The notes below the pieces were generated by a model that worked only from the letters and a program-made list of their open reading frames with translations, did no database searches and was not told where the DNA came from. Positions 53,054-63,382 of a stretch of DNA of 64,000 bases are shown in pieces; the first letter of the stretch is position 1, and every line of letters starts with the position of its first letter. Made by a program: the position numbers and the translations under genes. Source of the DNA: Bartonella sp. HY038 (lineage in GTDB: Bacteria; Pseudomonadota; Alphaproteobacteria; Rhizobiales; Rhizobiaceae); NCBI RefSeq assembly GCF_014117425.1, contig NZ_CP059725.1, positions 3,213,501-3,277,500 on the forward strand, in the 5' to 3' direction.

Positions 53054-55015
53054 ATGGCAAAAAAAACACAGAAATTGTCAGAAAATGATATGACGCTAAT
53101 CAAGCGCTTGCTTAGTGAAAATTTTCGCAAACATTTTTTTCACTATTTTCTAGCAATTATCTCCATGCTTATCATTGCAGCAACAACTGCCTTTAGCGCT
53201 TATATTATGAAGCCAATGGTTGACGGCTTGGTTGTTGACAAAAATAAAAGCCATGTTTTTATGGTGGCAATCTTTATCGCTTGTATTTTTGTTGTGAAAG
53301 GTTTTGCAACATTTTTTAATTCGCTTTATCTAGCAAGAGCCGGTAACAGCGTTGTGGCTGAGCAACAAAAGAAGGTCTATGCGCGTATTTTATCGCAAGG
53401 GGTTGCGTTTTTTCAAAAAAATGCGCCAGCTGATCTTTTAATGTTGGTAACCAATTTTTCGCAAATGGCGCGCGGTGTCATTGATTTGTTGGTGACGACC
53501 TATGTCCGTGATCTTTTCCAAGTTGTTGGTCTTTTAGCTGTGATGCTTTACACAAATTGGCTATTAACTTGCATTTCGCTTCTAATTGGGCCTTTGGCAT
53601 TTTTGGGTGTGCGTATCCTTACCAAAAAAGTTAAAAAAATTATGGCAAAGGAAATGGCCTCCTTAACCGCCATTATTCAAATTATGCAAGAGACATCTAT
53701 TGGTATTCGGGTGTTGAAAGCCTTTGCGCTTGAGCCAAAGATGCAAGCGCGTATGAACAGCGCGATTAGTGATGTTGAATCGCGCTCAAATTCCATTGCG
53801 TTTTATAGTGCGGCAACCGCACCGGTTATGGAAACCCTTGCCGGTCTTGCTATTGCTGTAGTCATTGCTTTTTCAGGTGTAATGGTGATTGATCATGGGG
53901 CAAGCCCTGGTGATTTAATGTCATTTATTACCGCTCTTCTTCTTGCTTATGAGCCAGCCAAACGTATTGCCAATACACGTGTCAAACTTGAGACTTTGAT
54001 GATTGGTGTTCGCATGCTTTATCAAGTTATGGATCATCCTTTAACCCTCGTTGAATCCAAAAATGCCAAGACTTTAACTGCATCAAAGGGTGAAGTGGCT
54101 TTTTCTGATGTTAAATTTGCCTATCCTGAGGGTGATGACGTTCTCCATGGTATTAGTTTAGCAATTCCTGCCGGTAAAATGACCGCTCTCGTTGGCGCTT
54201 CAGGATCAGGTAAATCGACGATGATCAATTTAATTATGCGCCTTTATGATCCAACACAAGGGCAAATTTTTATAGATGGTCAAGATATTAAGGAAGTAAC
54301 CTTTGCCTCATTGCGTGATGCAATGTCCTATGTTGGACAAGACACATTTCTTTTTAAAGGCAGCGTAAAACATAATATTAGCATGGGGCGCCCTGATGCT
54401 AGTGACGAGGAAATTATTGCTGCGGCCAAAGACGCAAATGCTCACGAATTTATTATTAAACTTCGTGATGGTTACGATACCGATATTGGTGAAAATGGTG
54501 GCAATCTTTCTGGTGGCCAACGCCAACGTATTGCCATTGCGCGCGCCATGCTACGCAATGCGCGCATTCTCATTCTAGATGAGGCAACCAGTGCCCTTGA
54601 TTCAGAATCTGAAGCATCGGTACAACAAGCCTTGGATCGTCTCACTGATGGTCGAACCACAATCGTTATTGCCCATCGTCTTTCAACCATTGCCAATGCC
54701 GATAAGATTGTTGTTATGCAACACGGTAATATCATTGAGCAAGGGACACAAGCCCAATTGCTCGCCAAGGAAAATGGTGTTTATGCACGCCTTCATGAAT
54801 TGCAATATCGCAATGGTGGGATTGGCAGCAATGAAAGTTTGGAAGATCTTATCAATGAAAATGACGATCTATCAAAAATCGAAGGTTATAGGATAGCAAC
54901 GGCAAAATCTGCACCAGAGCAACTTAACCAAACTGATATGGAAACGGCTGAAAAGGATGATCTTCAAGATGTGCCAATGGGGACACGCGGTGGTCCGGCA
55001 ATCCAACGTAGCTAA
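53054..55015 (+). CDS. MsbA-like ABC exporter (fused permease and ATPase)
   Basis: The 653-residue half-transporter has an N-terminal six-helix ABC exporter domain (about 30-320, for example YFLAIISMLIIAATTAFSAYI) and a C-terminal ATPase with Walker A GASGSGKST, signature LSGGQRQRIAIARAML and Walker B ILILDEATSALDSE. The family includes the lipid A flippase MsbA and multidrug exporters; similarity favours an MsbA-type role. The C-terminal about 55 residues are an acidic tail. A TTG at 53045 could also start it; ATG 53054 is the more usual choice. It faces nth. Confidence 0.9.
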   Translation: MAKKTQKLSENDMTLIKRLLSENFRKHFFHYFLAIISMLIIAATTAFSAYIMKPMVDGLVVDKNKSHVFMVAIFIACIFVVKGFATFFNSLYLARAGNSVVAEQQKKVYARILSQGVAFFQKNAPADLLMLVTNFSQMARGVIDLLVTTYVRDLFQVVGLLAVMLYTNWLLTCISLLIGPLAFLGVRILTKKVKKIMAKEMASLTAIIQIMQETSIGIRVLKAFALEPKMQARMNSAISDVESRSNSIAFYSAATAPVMETLAGLAIAVVIAFSGVMVIDHGASPGDLMSFITALLLAYEPAKRIANTRVKLETLMIGVRMLYQVMDHPLTLVESKNAKTLTASKGEVAFSDVKFAYPEGDDVLHGISLAIPAGKMTALVGASGSGKSTMINLIMRLYDPTQGQIFIDGQDIKEVTFASLRDAMSYVGQDTFLFKGSVKHNISMGRPDASDEEIIAAAKDANAHEFIIKLRDGYDTDIGENGGNLSGGQRQRIAIARAMLRNARILILDEATSALDSESEASVQQALDRLTDGRTTIVIAHRLSTIANADKIVVMQHGNIIEQGTQAQLLAKENGVYARLHELQYRNGGIGSNESLEDLINENDDLSKIEGYRIATAKSAPEQLNQTDMETAEKDDLQDVPMGTRGGPAIQRS

Positions 55016-55050
55016 AATTTCACCATAGGTACAAATTTTATATCTTTATT

Positions 55051-55084
55051 AAGGGGTATTTTGTTTGAATACGAAATGCCCCTT
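55051..55084. terminator. Hairpin between the ABC exporter and nth
   Basis: AAGGGGTATTT (55051-55061) pairs with AAATGCCCCTT (55074-55084), with one G-U pair. It lies between convergent genes and overlaps the nth stop region. Confidence 0.6.
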
Positions 55085-55787
55085 AATTTATAACCATGAT
55101 AGGCGCAGGAATTGCATTGGTTTTAACTGCAGCGTGACAAATATCTGCAATTATGCAAGCTTTGCAATCTGGTGTTCGCGCCTTGCACACATAGCGGCCA
55201 TGTAAAATCAACCAATGATGGGCATTTTTTAAATAGGCTTTTGGAATAATTTTTAATAATTTTTCCTCAACCTCGTCAGGAGTTTTCCCCGGCGCAAGCC
55301 CAAGGCGATTACCAATGCGAAAAATATGGGTATCCACCGCCAATGTGGGCTTATCATAAATAATATTTAACACCACATTAGCCGTTTTTCTGCCAACACC
55401 AGCAAGGGTAATCAAAGCGTCACGGTTATCCGGCACTTGACTATGAAAATTGGCAATGAGTGATTTTGACAAGGCAATGACATTTTTTGCTTTGCTGCGC
55501 CAAAGCCCTATAGTGCGGATATATTCGCCCAACCCCTCCTCACCAAGCTCCACCATTTTTTCAGGTGTATCGGCAACTTTGAATAATTCCTTTGTCGCCT
55601 TATTCACCCCAATATCAGTTGCTTGCGCCGATAATGCAACCGCAACAAGTAAAGTAAAGGCATTGGTATAACGCAGCTCACTTTCAGGATTGGGTCGCTG
55701 CAATGAAAAGCGATGGAAAATTTCTTCAATTTCCTCTTTGGTATATAAAGTACCAGCAACGCGGCGTGCTTTTTTAATTGCAGTCAT
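55083..55787 (-). CDS. nth: Endonuclease III
   Basis: The 234-residue DNA glycosylase/AP lyase removes oxidised pyrimidines. The helix-hairpin-helix is LAGVGRKTANVVL with catalytic K134, the catalytic Asp is D152 in AVDTHIFRI, and the [4Fe-4S] cluster Cys are C201-x6-C208-x2-C211-x5-C217. All are present. It is full length with a short basic N-terminus. The stop lies in the terminator shared with the ABC exporter. Confidence 0.94.
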   Translation of the reverse strand: MTAIKKARRVAGTLYTKEEIEEIFHRFSLQRPNPESELRYTNAFTLLVAVALSAQATDIGVNKATKELFKVADTPEKMVELGEEGLGEYIRTIGLWRSKAKNVIALSKSLIANFHSQVPDNRDALITLAGVGRKTANVVLNIIYDKPTLAVDTHIFRIGNRLGLAPGKTPDEVEEKLLKIIPKAYLKNAHHWLILHGRYVCKARTPDCKACIIADICHAAVKTNAIPAPIMVIN

Positions 55788-56131
55788 TATTGAATCGGTC
55801 CAATTGTAATGAGGTGATTTCTTTACTTAGAGCATTTTTAAAAAACTGTGAAGCAATTTCCAAAATCTGCATTGATAGATTTTGCAATCGCTTTACGTCT
55901 ATAAGATGATATTTAAAGTCGCATTTTTAAATAGCGGCTTGTGGTTTTTCCTAAAACTTTAGCGTATTGGACAACAGGCATTGATTATCATTTGAATTGA
56001 AAGAGGATGAATACAGTTTAAAAGCTAAAACTTATCCCCAGCCGATAACGTTCATTGCCAAATTAATGCTTATTTTTGTCATAAAAGGCGAATTTTAAAA
56101 AATATTTGCATTTTTATACATTTTTTGAATT
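55788..56131. other. Intergenic region left of the plus-strand tRNA-Gly
   Basis: About 344 bp with no supported gene. It is AT-rich and should contain the nth promoter. Confidence 0.4.
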
Positions 56132-56286
56132 TTTGCTATTGCATTCTCAACACCGTTGCGGCATATAACGCCAATCTTGAACGAAGCGCAATGCTTCGAT
56201 ACGCTAAATGAGCGGGCGTAGCTCAGGGGTAGAGCACAACCTTGCCAAGGTTGGGGTCGTGGGTTCGAATCCCATCGCCCGCTCCA
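56132..56286. repeat. Inverted repeat, right copy (tRNA-Gly plus 5' flank)
   Basis: This is the reverse complement of 50383-50540 with about three substitutions and one indel. Conserved parts include the GAGAATGCAATA box, GGCGTTATATGCCGCAA and the CGAAGC/GCTTCG hairpin just before the tRNA. Confidence 0.85.
56212..56286 (+). tRNA. tRNA-Gly(GCC)
   Basis: The 75-nt gene is identical to the minus-strand copy at 50383-50457, with anticodon loop TTGCCAA (GCC), a GTTCGAATC T-arm and encoded TCCA. The acceptor stem pairs fully. Confidence 0.97.
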
Positions 56287-56362
56287 ATTTTCCCAAAACA
56301 TATATTGAAACGTAAATTCTTTGTTTGGCAATTTGAATTGTCACGTTTTTTAGTTAAAAAAT

Positions 56363-56396
56363 AAAGCACTTTTATTGTTCAGTATAAAAGTGCTTT
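56363..56396 (-). terminator. Terminator of upp
   Basis: AAAGCACTTTTA (56363-56374) pairs with TAAAAGTGCTTT (56385-56396). A T-rich tail follows on the minus strand. Confidence 0.75.
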
Positions 56397-56430
56397 GTAG
56401 AACTAGCTTAGTAATTATTAGATGAATTAC

Positions 56431-57060
56431 CTATTTGGTTCCAAACATGCGATCGCCCGCATCACCAAGCCCCGGTAAAATATAGCTATTTTCATCAAGA
56501 CCATTATCGATGGATGCTGTGTAAATATCAACATCGGGGTGTTTTTCTTGCAAAAATTTCAAGCCTTGTTGAACAGCTAAAACGCAAACGAATCGTATTT
56601 GGTCGGCGCCACGCTCTTTAAGGCGTGAAATTGCCGCAGCTGCCGAATGCCCTGTCGCAAGCATTGGATCAACCACAATGACCAAGCGTTCACCTAAATC
56701 TTCTGGTGCTTTGAAGTAATATTCAATTGGCTCTAATGTAGTATGATCGCGGTAAAGTCCAATATGGGAAACCCGTGCCGATGGAATAAGCGATAACATG
56801 CCTTCTAATAGGCCTTCACCCGCACGCAAAATTGAGGCAAGTACAAGTTTTTTTCCATCAAGCACCGGTGCTTCCATTGGCATCATCGGTGTTTCGATGG
56901 TTGTTGTGGTCATCGGCAAGTCGCGTGTTACTTCATAGCCCATGAGTAGGGCGACTTCACGCAATAATTGACGAAAATCACCGGTTGACGTTTCCTTTTT
57001 GCGCATCATAGTTAGTTTATGGGCAACGAGCGGATGAGAGATAACATGAACTTGTGACAC
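56431..57060 (-). CDS. upp: Uracil phosphoribosyltransferase
   Basis: The 209-residue salvage enzyme makes UMP from uracil and PRPP. It shows the family start [17 protein letters not shown], the PRPP loop [12 protein letters not shown] and the C-terminal uracil-binding [22 protein letters not shown]. The start is GTG at 57060, with AGGAAATAACC just upstream. A terminator follows. It is a single gene. Confidence 0.95.
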   Translation of the reverse strand: MSQVHVISHPLVAHKLTMMRKKETSTGDFRQLLREVALLMGYEVTRDLPMTTTTIETPMMPMEAPVLDGKKLVLASILRAGEGLLEGMLSLIPSARVSHIGLYRDHTTLEPIEYYFKAPEDLGERLVIVVDPMLATGHSAAAAISRLKERGADQIRFVCVLAVQQGLKFLQEKHPDVDIYTASIDNGLDENSYILPGLGDAGDRMFGTK

Positions 57061-57628
57061 GGTTATTTCCTAATTTTTACAGTTAGTAATTTTAGTTTAT
57101 ATATGATGGGCGTATTTGATTGGGTTTAAAATCAAATGGAAATGACGAAATTTTTTTTCAAGAAGGTATAAATTTTGTCAAAATCTTATATCATGCTTTA
57201 ACACGTTTTTAAATGACGCAAGGTTTAATAAAAAATATTTCTAAAACAAATTTGGCGTTAAAATCAATGGCTGTTTTCTGCAATTACATTGATAAATAAA
57301 ATAAGCAATTAAGGTTTAGCGACGCTTATTTTTTATTGGCTTTTATCGAGCATTGCAGTTCAGTGCAGTCTATAGTAGATAGAATAAATAATTTGAATTT
57401 GATGAAAAAATGAAGCAGTGCAAAATGGTTTTCCCAAAATGGTTTTTGTTTTTGTTTTGTGTATTCACTAGATAAGATAGGCAGTTTCATCAAGTTTATG
57501 GCTTTTAAAGATGTGCCCATTTAAAAGGTTTTGTAAAAGAATTCGTTTTTGGCTTTTTTGGCTAAATAAACACGTTTTTTGAGAGATGATTTTGGGCATG
57601 GTGAGAACATATCAAAAGGGTTTTTAAA
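57061..57628. other. Intergenic region between divergent upp and ubiE
   Basis: About 568 bp with no supported gene or RNA. In related genomes mutM (fpg) often precedes ubiE here; it is absent. The ubiE ATG has AAAAGGG upstream. Confidence 0.45.
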
Positions 57629-58426
57629 ATGGCAACCGAAGATATCAAGGATAGCAATTCCCGTGTGGGCGCACTTGGTGGCATGGAAAATTCTTTTGGC
57701 TTTAAAGCTGTAAAAGAAGAAGAAAAGCAAAATATGGTCAATAGTGTTTTCCATTCTGTTGCCCGTAAATATGATATTATGAATGATGTAATGTCGGTGG
57801 GCATGCATCGTTTATGGAAAGATGCCATGGTTGCTTGGCTATCACCGCCTCATCTTGATGGTTGGACAGTGCTTGATGTTGCAGGTGGTACGGGTGATAT
57901 TTCATTTAAAATTATCGAGGCATCTGGTCGCCATGCCCATGCAACGGTTTTAGATATTAACGGTTCCATGCTAGAAGTTGGCCGTGAGCGGGCCGAGAAA
58001 AAGGGGCTGCTTAATCATTGCAATTTTGTTGAAGCCAATGCAGAAAAGCTGCCCTTTGATGACCGTCAATTTGATGCTTATACGATAGCCTTTGGTATCC
58101 GCAATGTGCCGCACATTGATAAGGCGCTTTCTGAGGCTTTCCGTGTATTAAAGCCGGGTGGTCGCTTCATGTGTCTTGAATTTTCCGAAGTTGAACTACC
58201 AATTCTTGATAAGGTTTATGATCTTTGGTCTTTCCATGGTATTCCACGCGTTGGACAAATGATTGCAGGGGACGCTGATTCCTATCGCTATCTTGTCGAA
58301 TCTATTCGCAAGTTTCCGCGACAGGATGATTTTGCCGATATGATCCGCACTGCTGGATTTTCTAAGGTTAGTTATCGTAATCTCACTGGTGGTATTGCTG
58401 CCATCCACTCAGGCTGGAAAATTTAA
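57629..58426 (+). CDS. ubiE: Ubiquinone/menaquinone biosynthesis C-methyltransferase UbiE
   Basis: The 265-residue SAM-dependent methyltransferase of ubiquinone synthesis has [18 protein letters not shown] N-terminal signature (here [23 protein letters not shown]), SAM motif [12 protein letters not shown], and [27 protein letters not shown]. The stop overlaps the ubiB start (TAATG), giving the conserved ubiE-ubiB pair. Length and motifs are normal. Confidence 0.95.
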   Translation: MATEDIKDSNSRVGALGGMENSFGFKAVKEEEKQNMVNSVFHSVARKYDIMNDVMSVGMHRLWKDAMVAWLSPPHLDGWTVLDVAGGTGDISFKIIEASGRHAHATVLDINGSMLEVGRERAEKKGLLNHCNFVEANAEKLPFDDRQFDAYTIAFGIRNVPHIDKALSEAFRVLKPGGRFMCLEFSEVELPILDKVYDLWSFHGIPRVGQMIAGDADSYRYLVESIRKFPRQDDFADMIRTAGFSKVSYRNLTGGIAAIHSGWKI

Positions 58427-60006
58427 TGTCAAAATTTCTTGCATCCTTGCGTTTGATGCGGGCTGGTTATGTTCTTGCTCGTGAAGGCGTGTTAAGTGCC
58501 CTTCCAGCCGATGGACTAACAGGGTTGCCAGCCCTAGGTCATCGTGTCGCTAAATGGATGTCGCGTGGTAGTGCAAAAAATAGCGAGCGTTCAGAGCGCA
58601 TTTCTAATGCAATGAATAGGCTTGGCCCTTCTTATGTTAAGCTTGGACAATTTTTAGCAACCCGTCCTGATATTGTTGGCCGTGATGTTGCCGATGATTT
58701 ATCTTTGCTGCAAGATAAGGTTAAAACCTTTCCACAAGCTGAAGCTATTGCGCAAATTGAAGGTTCGCTTGGCCGCAAGATTGATGATCTTTTTGTTGAA
58801 TTTGGCGAACCAATTGCCGCCGCATCGATGGCGCAGGTGCATCCGGCATGGATTTTGGATGATAATGGCAACCGTAAAAAAGTGGCTGTTAAAGTCATTC
58901 GCCCTGGTATTCGGCGCCGCTTTGCTCAAGATCTTGAAGGATTTTACCTTGTAGCAAGAACGCAAGAGCGTTATGTTGCAGCATCGCGGCGGTTACGCCC
59001 GGTTCAAGTGGTTGAAAATCTTGAACAGACAACCCGTCTTGAAATGGATTTGCGCTTAGAGGCTGCGGCTCTTTCGGAACTTGGTGAAAATACTAAAAAT
59101 GATCCAGGTTTTCGCGTTCCAACCGTTGATTGGGAGCGCACTGGCCGTGATGTTTTGACAATGGAATGGATTGACGGCATTAAAATGTCGGATCGCGATT
59201 CCTTGGTTGCAGCTGGTTTTGATCTTGAGGCCTTATCGGTCACTCTGATCCAGTCTTTTTTACGTCATACTTTGCGTGATGGTTTTTTTCATGCCGATAT
59301 GCACCCGGGCAATTTATTTGTCGATAAGGATGGTATTATTGTTGCGGTTGATCTTGGCATTACCGGTCGACTTGGCAAAAAAGAAAAGCGTTATCTTGCT
59401 GAAATTCTTTATGGCTTTATTAAACGCGATTATTACCGCGTTGCTAAAGTGCATTTTGAAGCGGGCTATGTGCCATCGCATCATAGTATCGAAAGTTTTG
59501 CGCAAGCTAACCGCGCGATTGGTGAGCCAGTGCATGGCCAATCTGCCGAAACTATTTCGATGGCACGGCTTTTGACGCTGCTTTTTGAAGTAACCGAGCT
59601 ATTTGACATGGAAACGCGGCCAGAACTTATTCTCTTACAAAAAACTATGGTCGTAGTTGAAGGAGTGGCGCGCACATTAGATCCTCATCTCAATATGTGG
59701 AAAGCTGCCGATCCTGTAGTATCTGACTGGATCATGCAAAATTTAGGACCCTTAGGTTTGGTAAAGGATTTGCGTGATAGTGCCATTGCTGTCACCGATC
59801 TCGTGCGCAAAACGCCAGAACTTACCAAGCGTTTTGATGAAATCACCGCCGGCATGGCACATATGTCAAAACATGGCATTGTTCTTGATGAAGCAACATT
59901 AAAGCGTCTTGCTCGCTATCAATCCCGTAGCGGACGATTCATGCGTTATGCCATTTATATTATTGCCGCTTGTATTCTTTATATCACCTTAAGAATGATA
60001 TTTTAG
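58426..60006 (+). CDS. ubiB: Ubiquinone biosynthesis atypical kinase/ATPase UbiB
   Basis: The 526-residue member of the UbiB/ADCK family supports ubiquinone synthesis as an ATPase. The KxGQ extension is VKLGQ (72-75) after GPSY. The kinase-like core has VAVKVIRPG, RLEMDLRLEAAALSEL, HADMHPGNLFV and VDLGITGRL. One C-terminal transmembrane helix (FMRYAIYIIAACILYITLRM) anchors it. It is translationally coupled to ubiE. coaBC follows 63 bp later, a conserved arrangement. Confidence 0.94.
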   Translation: MSKFLASLRLMRAGYVLAREGVLSALPADGLTGLPALGHRVAKWMSRGSAKNSERSERISNAMNRLGPSYVKLGQFLATRPDIVGRDVADDLSLLQDKVKTFPQAEAIAQIEGSLGRKIDDLFVEFGEPIAAASMAQVHPAWILDDNGNRKKVAVKVIRPGIRRRFAQDLEGFYLVARTQERYVAASRRLRPVQVVENLEQTTRLEMDLRLEAAALSELGENTKNDPGFRVPTVDWERTGRDVLTMEWIDGIKMSDRDSLVAAGFDLEALSVTLIQSFLRHTLRDGFFHADMHPGNLFVDKDGIIVAVDLGITGRLGKKEKRYLAEILYGFIKRDYYRVAKVHFEAGYVPSHHSIESFAQANRAIGEPVHGQSAETISMARLLTLLFEVTELFDMETRPELILLQKTMVVVEGVARTLDPHLNMWKAADPVVSDWIMQNLGPLGLVKDLRDSAIAVTDLVRKTPELTKRFDEITAGMAHMSKHGIVLDEATLKRLARYQSRSGRFMRYAIYIIAACILYITLRMIF

Positions 60007-60069
60007 CCTCTATTTCAATAGTGGCTTTGGTTGCATAAGTCATAGACAACGACATAAGGCATGTATTCA

Positions 60070-61311
60070 ATGGATTTAAACGATAAAAAGATATTATTGA
60101 TTATTGGCGGTAGTATTGCCGCGTATAAATCCCTTGATCTTATCCGCCGCTTGCGAGAAAATGGTGCAACTGTCACGGTTGTCATGACAAAGGCCGCGCA
60201 AGAAATAATTACACCACTTGCGGCTGGTGCTTTGAGCGCCAATCACGTTTACACCGATCTTTTTTCGCGGCTTGATGAGCAAGATGTCGGCCATATCCGC
60301 CTTGCTCGCAATCATGATCTTATTATTGTTGCACCTTGCACTGCAAGCCGCATGGCAAAAATGGCAATAGGCATTGGTGATGATCTTGCCGGTGCGATAA
60401 TTTTAGCGCGAAACTGCCCAATCTTATGCGCACCTGCCATGAATCCAATGATGTGGAAAAATCTAGCAACCAAGCGAAATCTTAAAACTCTTCAAGATGA
60501 TGGTTTTTTCTTTATTGGCCCTGAAAAGGGCGAGATGGCTGAAGCTTATGAAAATGGTCTTGGCCGCATGAGTGAGCCATTGACTATTGTTGAGGCTGCT
60601 AAAAATATTTTATTATATAAAAACAACCGCCCCTTATCTGGCCGTCATATCATTGTGACATCAGGCCCCACCCATGAACCAATTGATCCCGTGCGGTATA
60701 TTGCCAATCGCTCTTCAGGAAAGCAAGGGCATGCAATAGCCAAGGCTCTTGGTTATTTGGGCGCTAAGGTAACACTCGTTTCTGGTCCTGTTAGTGTTGA
60801 TGATCCACAAAAAACTCCTTTTTTGGATATTGAAACCATCCATGTAGAAACAGCTCATGAAATGCTACAGCAAGTTGAGATTGCTTTGCCGGCAGATGTA
60901 GCTATTTTTGCTGCAGCCGTTGCAGATTGGCGCATGGATAGCCCAAAAAATCAAAAAATGAAAAAGCAGCAAGGGCAAGATAGCCTTACTCTCTCCATGG
61001 TGCAAAACCCAGATATTCTTGCAACGATTGCTCATGGTGATAATCGCCCAAAGTTGGTTATTGGTTTTGCCGCAGAAACCAATGATTTGATTAGCTATGC
61101 CCAAAAAAAATTAGAAAAAAAGGCTGCTGATTGGATTATCGCCAATGATGTTTCAATGAATGAAAAAGGCGAAAGCATTATGGGGGGCGATGAGAATCAT
61201 ATTCATATTGTGCAAAAGGATAAGGTTGAGGAATGGCCGCTTCTTAATAAGCAGCAGGTGGCCGAAAAATTAGCCGAAAAAATTGCAGATTATTTTGCTT
61301 CTCAAAGATGA
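60070..61311 (+). CDS. coaBC: Bifunctional phosphopantothenoylcysteine decarboxylase/synthetase
   Basis: The 413-residue enzyme makes 4'-phosphopantetheine for coenzyme A. The CoaC flavoprotein half has LIIGGSIAAYKSLDLIRRL at the start and CAPAMNPMMWKN. The CoaB half has IIVTSGPTHEPIDPVRYIANRSSGKQG, AAVADWR and NPDILATIA. ATG 60070 is 10 bases after AAGG, better than ATG 60061, which lies only 1 base after it. It is full length. A terminator follows. Confidence 0.94.
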   Translation: MDLNDKKILLIIGGSIAAYKSLDLIRRLRENGATVTVVMTKAAQEIITPLAAGALSANHVYTDLFSRLDEQDVGHIRLARNHDLIIVAPCTASRMAKMAIGIGDDLAGAIILARNCPILCAPAMNPMMWKNLATKRNLKTLQDDGFFFIGPEKGEMAEAYENGLGRMSEPLTIVEAAKNILLYKNNRPLSGRHIIVTSGPTHEPIDPVRYIANRSSGKQGHAIAKALGYLGAKVTLVSGPVSVDDPQKTPFLDIETIHVETAHEMLQQVEIALPADVAIFAAAVADWRMDSPKNQKMKKQQGQDSLTLSMVQNPDILATIAHGDNRPKLVIGFAAETNDLISYAQKKLEKKAADWIIANDVSMNEKGESIMGGDENHIHIVQKDKVEEWPLLNKQQVAEKLAEKIADYFASQR

Positions 61312-61361
61312 CAGTTTAAAAGCTTTATTCTCTATATTATTCAAATGCATATGTGTAAAAT

Positions 61362-61387
61362 GGGCGGTGATAACCGCCCTTTATTTT
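61362..61387 (+). terminator. Terminator after coaBC
   Basis: GGGCGGT (61362-61368) pairs with ACCGCCC (61373-61379) around GATA, followed by TTTATTTTGTT. Confidence 0.75.
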
Positions 61388-61420
61388 GTTGATAGTGCTA
61401 AAAATAACTCAAATTCTAAC

Positions 61421-63382
61421 CTATGAATTCGATAAAGGTGCAGATGAAGCTACTTGCGTGCTGCGAGGGCCATTTTTCATTAAAGCATCAATATGATCGC
61501 GCTCACGTTTGAAAGCGATAAGATCATCACCGCGAAGAGATTCTTCATCGGGAAGGCGGATACGCATCGGATCGACTTTTGTGCCATTCACAACAATTTC
61601 GTAATGGAGATGTGGCCCGGTTGAAAGTCCGGTAGAGCCAACAAAACCGATAACTTGCCCTTGGCGCACATGCATGCCGGGCTTTAACCCTTCTGCAAAG
61701 GCACTTTGGTGGGAGTAACTGCTAATATAGCCGTTGGCATGTTGGATTTCTGTGTGGTTACCATAACCACTACTCCAGCCTGCTTTTAAGACAATACCAT
61801 CACCGGCAGCAACAATCGGTGCTCCTCGTGGAGCTGACCAGTCAACACCTGTATGCATGCGCACATAGCCAAGAATCGGATGGCGTCTTGGGCCAAAGGG
61901 CGAGCGAAACACACCATTGGGTACTGGTTTTCTTAATAAGAATTGCTTGGAGTTACGCCCTTCGCGGTCATAATAATCAATTTTCCCGTCTTGGGATTGA
62001 AAGCGGTAATAGCGCTTTACGATGTCGCCAAAAGTTGCTGCAACATATAAAATTTCTGGATTTGCATTAGCCAGCGTCTTATCTGGTTTTGGATAAAATA
62101 CCTCTAAAGAATCAGTGGCTGATATATTCGATTGCATATCAACATCATTTGCTAGCATACGTACTAATTGACGTGCGCTATCCTCACCCATATTGTAAGA
62201 TAGAGCAGCTTGTACAACAGCATCATAGACCGAAGGTAGCTTATCTGTGGCAACACGAATGATCGGCATATCACCATCAAGAGCAGAAATTAAAAGCTCT
62301 GTCGTTTCAGGTTCTGCGCAGCGTATAAAATTATTATTATCGTCAAGCGCGATGCTCATAACATGTTTTTTGTCATTATAAATACTAGCGCGTACTATAG
62401 AGCGTTTTCCGGTTTTATCGGTTTCAACTCCAAGTCGTAAAATGCTACCGGCGGGTAAATCATCTCTTTTGGTCATCGCGTTAAGAGCGTCGGCGATGCG
62501 ATCGGCATCCTCGCCTATAAAGTTTGCGCGATTTAAGATATCAATTATCTTTTCATCACGGATAAAGGGTAAAATATCCTCAGAATAGTTTTCAATAGCT
62601 TGGCGATTATTCGATCCCATTGCGATAGAGACGTTTTCTTGGAAAATTCTAACGTCAAGCGCATCAGAAAAGCTGACCGATCGGCTTAAACTCTTGACTT
62701 GGGCTGGATCAATATAATGCAATGCGGCAACCTGTGCGACACCAGTACCCAATGAACTAGCCGCAACTTTTACCGTGTGCTCCACTTCCTCGGTGCTTAA
62801 TTGGTCAATAACGTCTGAAAACTGCGCATCGAGGGGGAAGTCGCGCATGGGGAGTTTTTCCTCCGGTGCGGCTGGCACAGCATAGGATATTGATGCAGTA
62901 TTGGTCGCTGCAATCGGCGCAACATCTTCAAAAAGGTTTAACGCATTAAATTTGGGGTAGTTGTAAGTTTGGTCATGTTCTTCAGCAAGCGGCATATTAA
63001 CAAGTTCAAATGCTTGAGCTTTTACAATTTCCTTGCCGCCTACTTTTTGCACCATAGACAATTCAAAGCTACGATTGTCATCAAGTGGAGTTTTAGGCTT
63101 GATTGGTATAAGGCGATCACCTTTGACACCACCTGATTTTGCAATGACCCGTTTTGGAATTTCATTGCGGCCAAGTAGTTCGGGTGGGGTAGCTAATTGT
63201 TCGTGCCCATCAAGAGCCGCAAATAAAGCGACCCCCATTAAACTAAAAGAAGTAAGACCAGTTAAAAGTGTTCCAACAAGCCATCGTGCGGATATCTGAC
63301 GCCGATCAGGGCGCCGGTTACCATTAGCGATTATGGCCGGTTCATTACCAGGATCAACTTTTATATTCTTGTGCTTACCCAT
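61421..63382 (-). CDS. M23-family peptidoglycan metallopeptidase
   Basis: The 653-residue envelope protein has a basic cytosolic N-terminus (about 1-30), a transmembrane anchor (LVGTLLTGLTSFSLMGVALFA, about 34-55), a long periplasmic region with LysM/SPOR-like spacing, and a C-terminal M23 domain. The zinc ligands are HTGVDWSAP (HxxxD) and GPHLHYEIVVNG (HxH). A conserved NGVFRSPFGPRRHPILG-type motif precedes the domain. It probably cleaves peptidoglycan cross-bridges or activates other hydrolases. It is a single gene. Confidence 0.9.
   Translation of the reverse strand: MGKHKNIKVDPGNEPAIIANGNRRPDRRQISARWLVGTLLTGLTSFSLMGVALFAALDGHEQLATPPELLGRNEIPKRVIAKSGGVKGDRLIPIKPKTPLDDNRSFELSMVQKVGGKEIVKAQAFELVNMPLAEEHDQTYNYPKFNALNLFEDVAPIAATNTASISYAVPAAPEEKLPMRDFPLDAQFSDVIDQLSTEEVEHTVKVAASSLGTGVAQVAALHYIDPAQVKSLSRSVSFSDALDVRIFQENVSIAMGSNNRQAIENYSEDILPFIRDEKIIDILNRANFIGEDADRIADALNAMTKRDDLPAGSILRLGVETDKTGKRSIVRASIYNDKKHVMSIALDDNNNFIRCAEPETTELLISALDGDMPIIRVATDKLPSVYDAVVQAALSYNMGEDSARQLVRMLANDVDMQSNISATDSLEVFYPKPDKTLANANPEILYVAATFGDIVKRYYRFQSQDGKIDYYDREGRNSKQFLLRKPVPNGVFRSPFGPRRHPILGYVRMHTGVDWSAPRGAPIVAAGDGIVLKAGWSSGYGNHTEIQHANGYISSYSHQSAFAEGLKPGMHVRQGQVIGFVGSTGLSTGPHLHYEIVVNGTKVDPMRIRLPDEESLRGDDLIAFKRERDHIDALMKNGPRSTQVASSAPLSNS

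Noticed and set aside
57326..57808. Short minus-strand ORFs upstream of and overlapping ubiE
   Set aside because: They overlap ubiE in part, have no ribosome-binding sites and show biased Phe/Lys composition.
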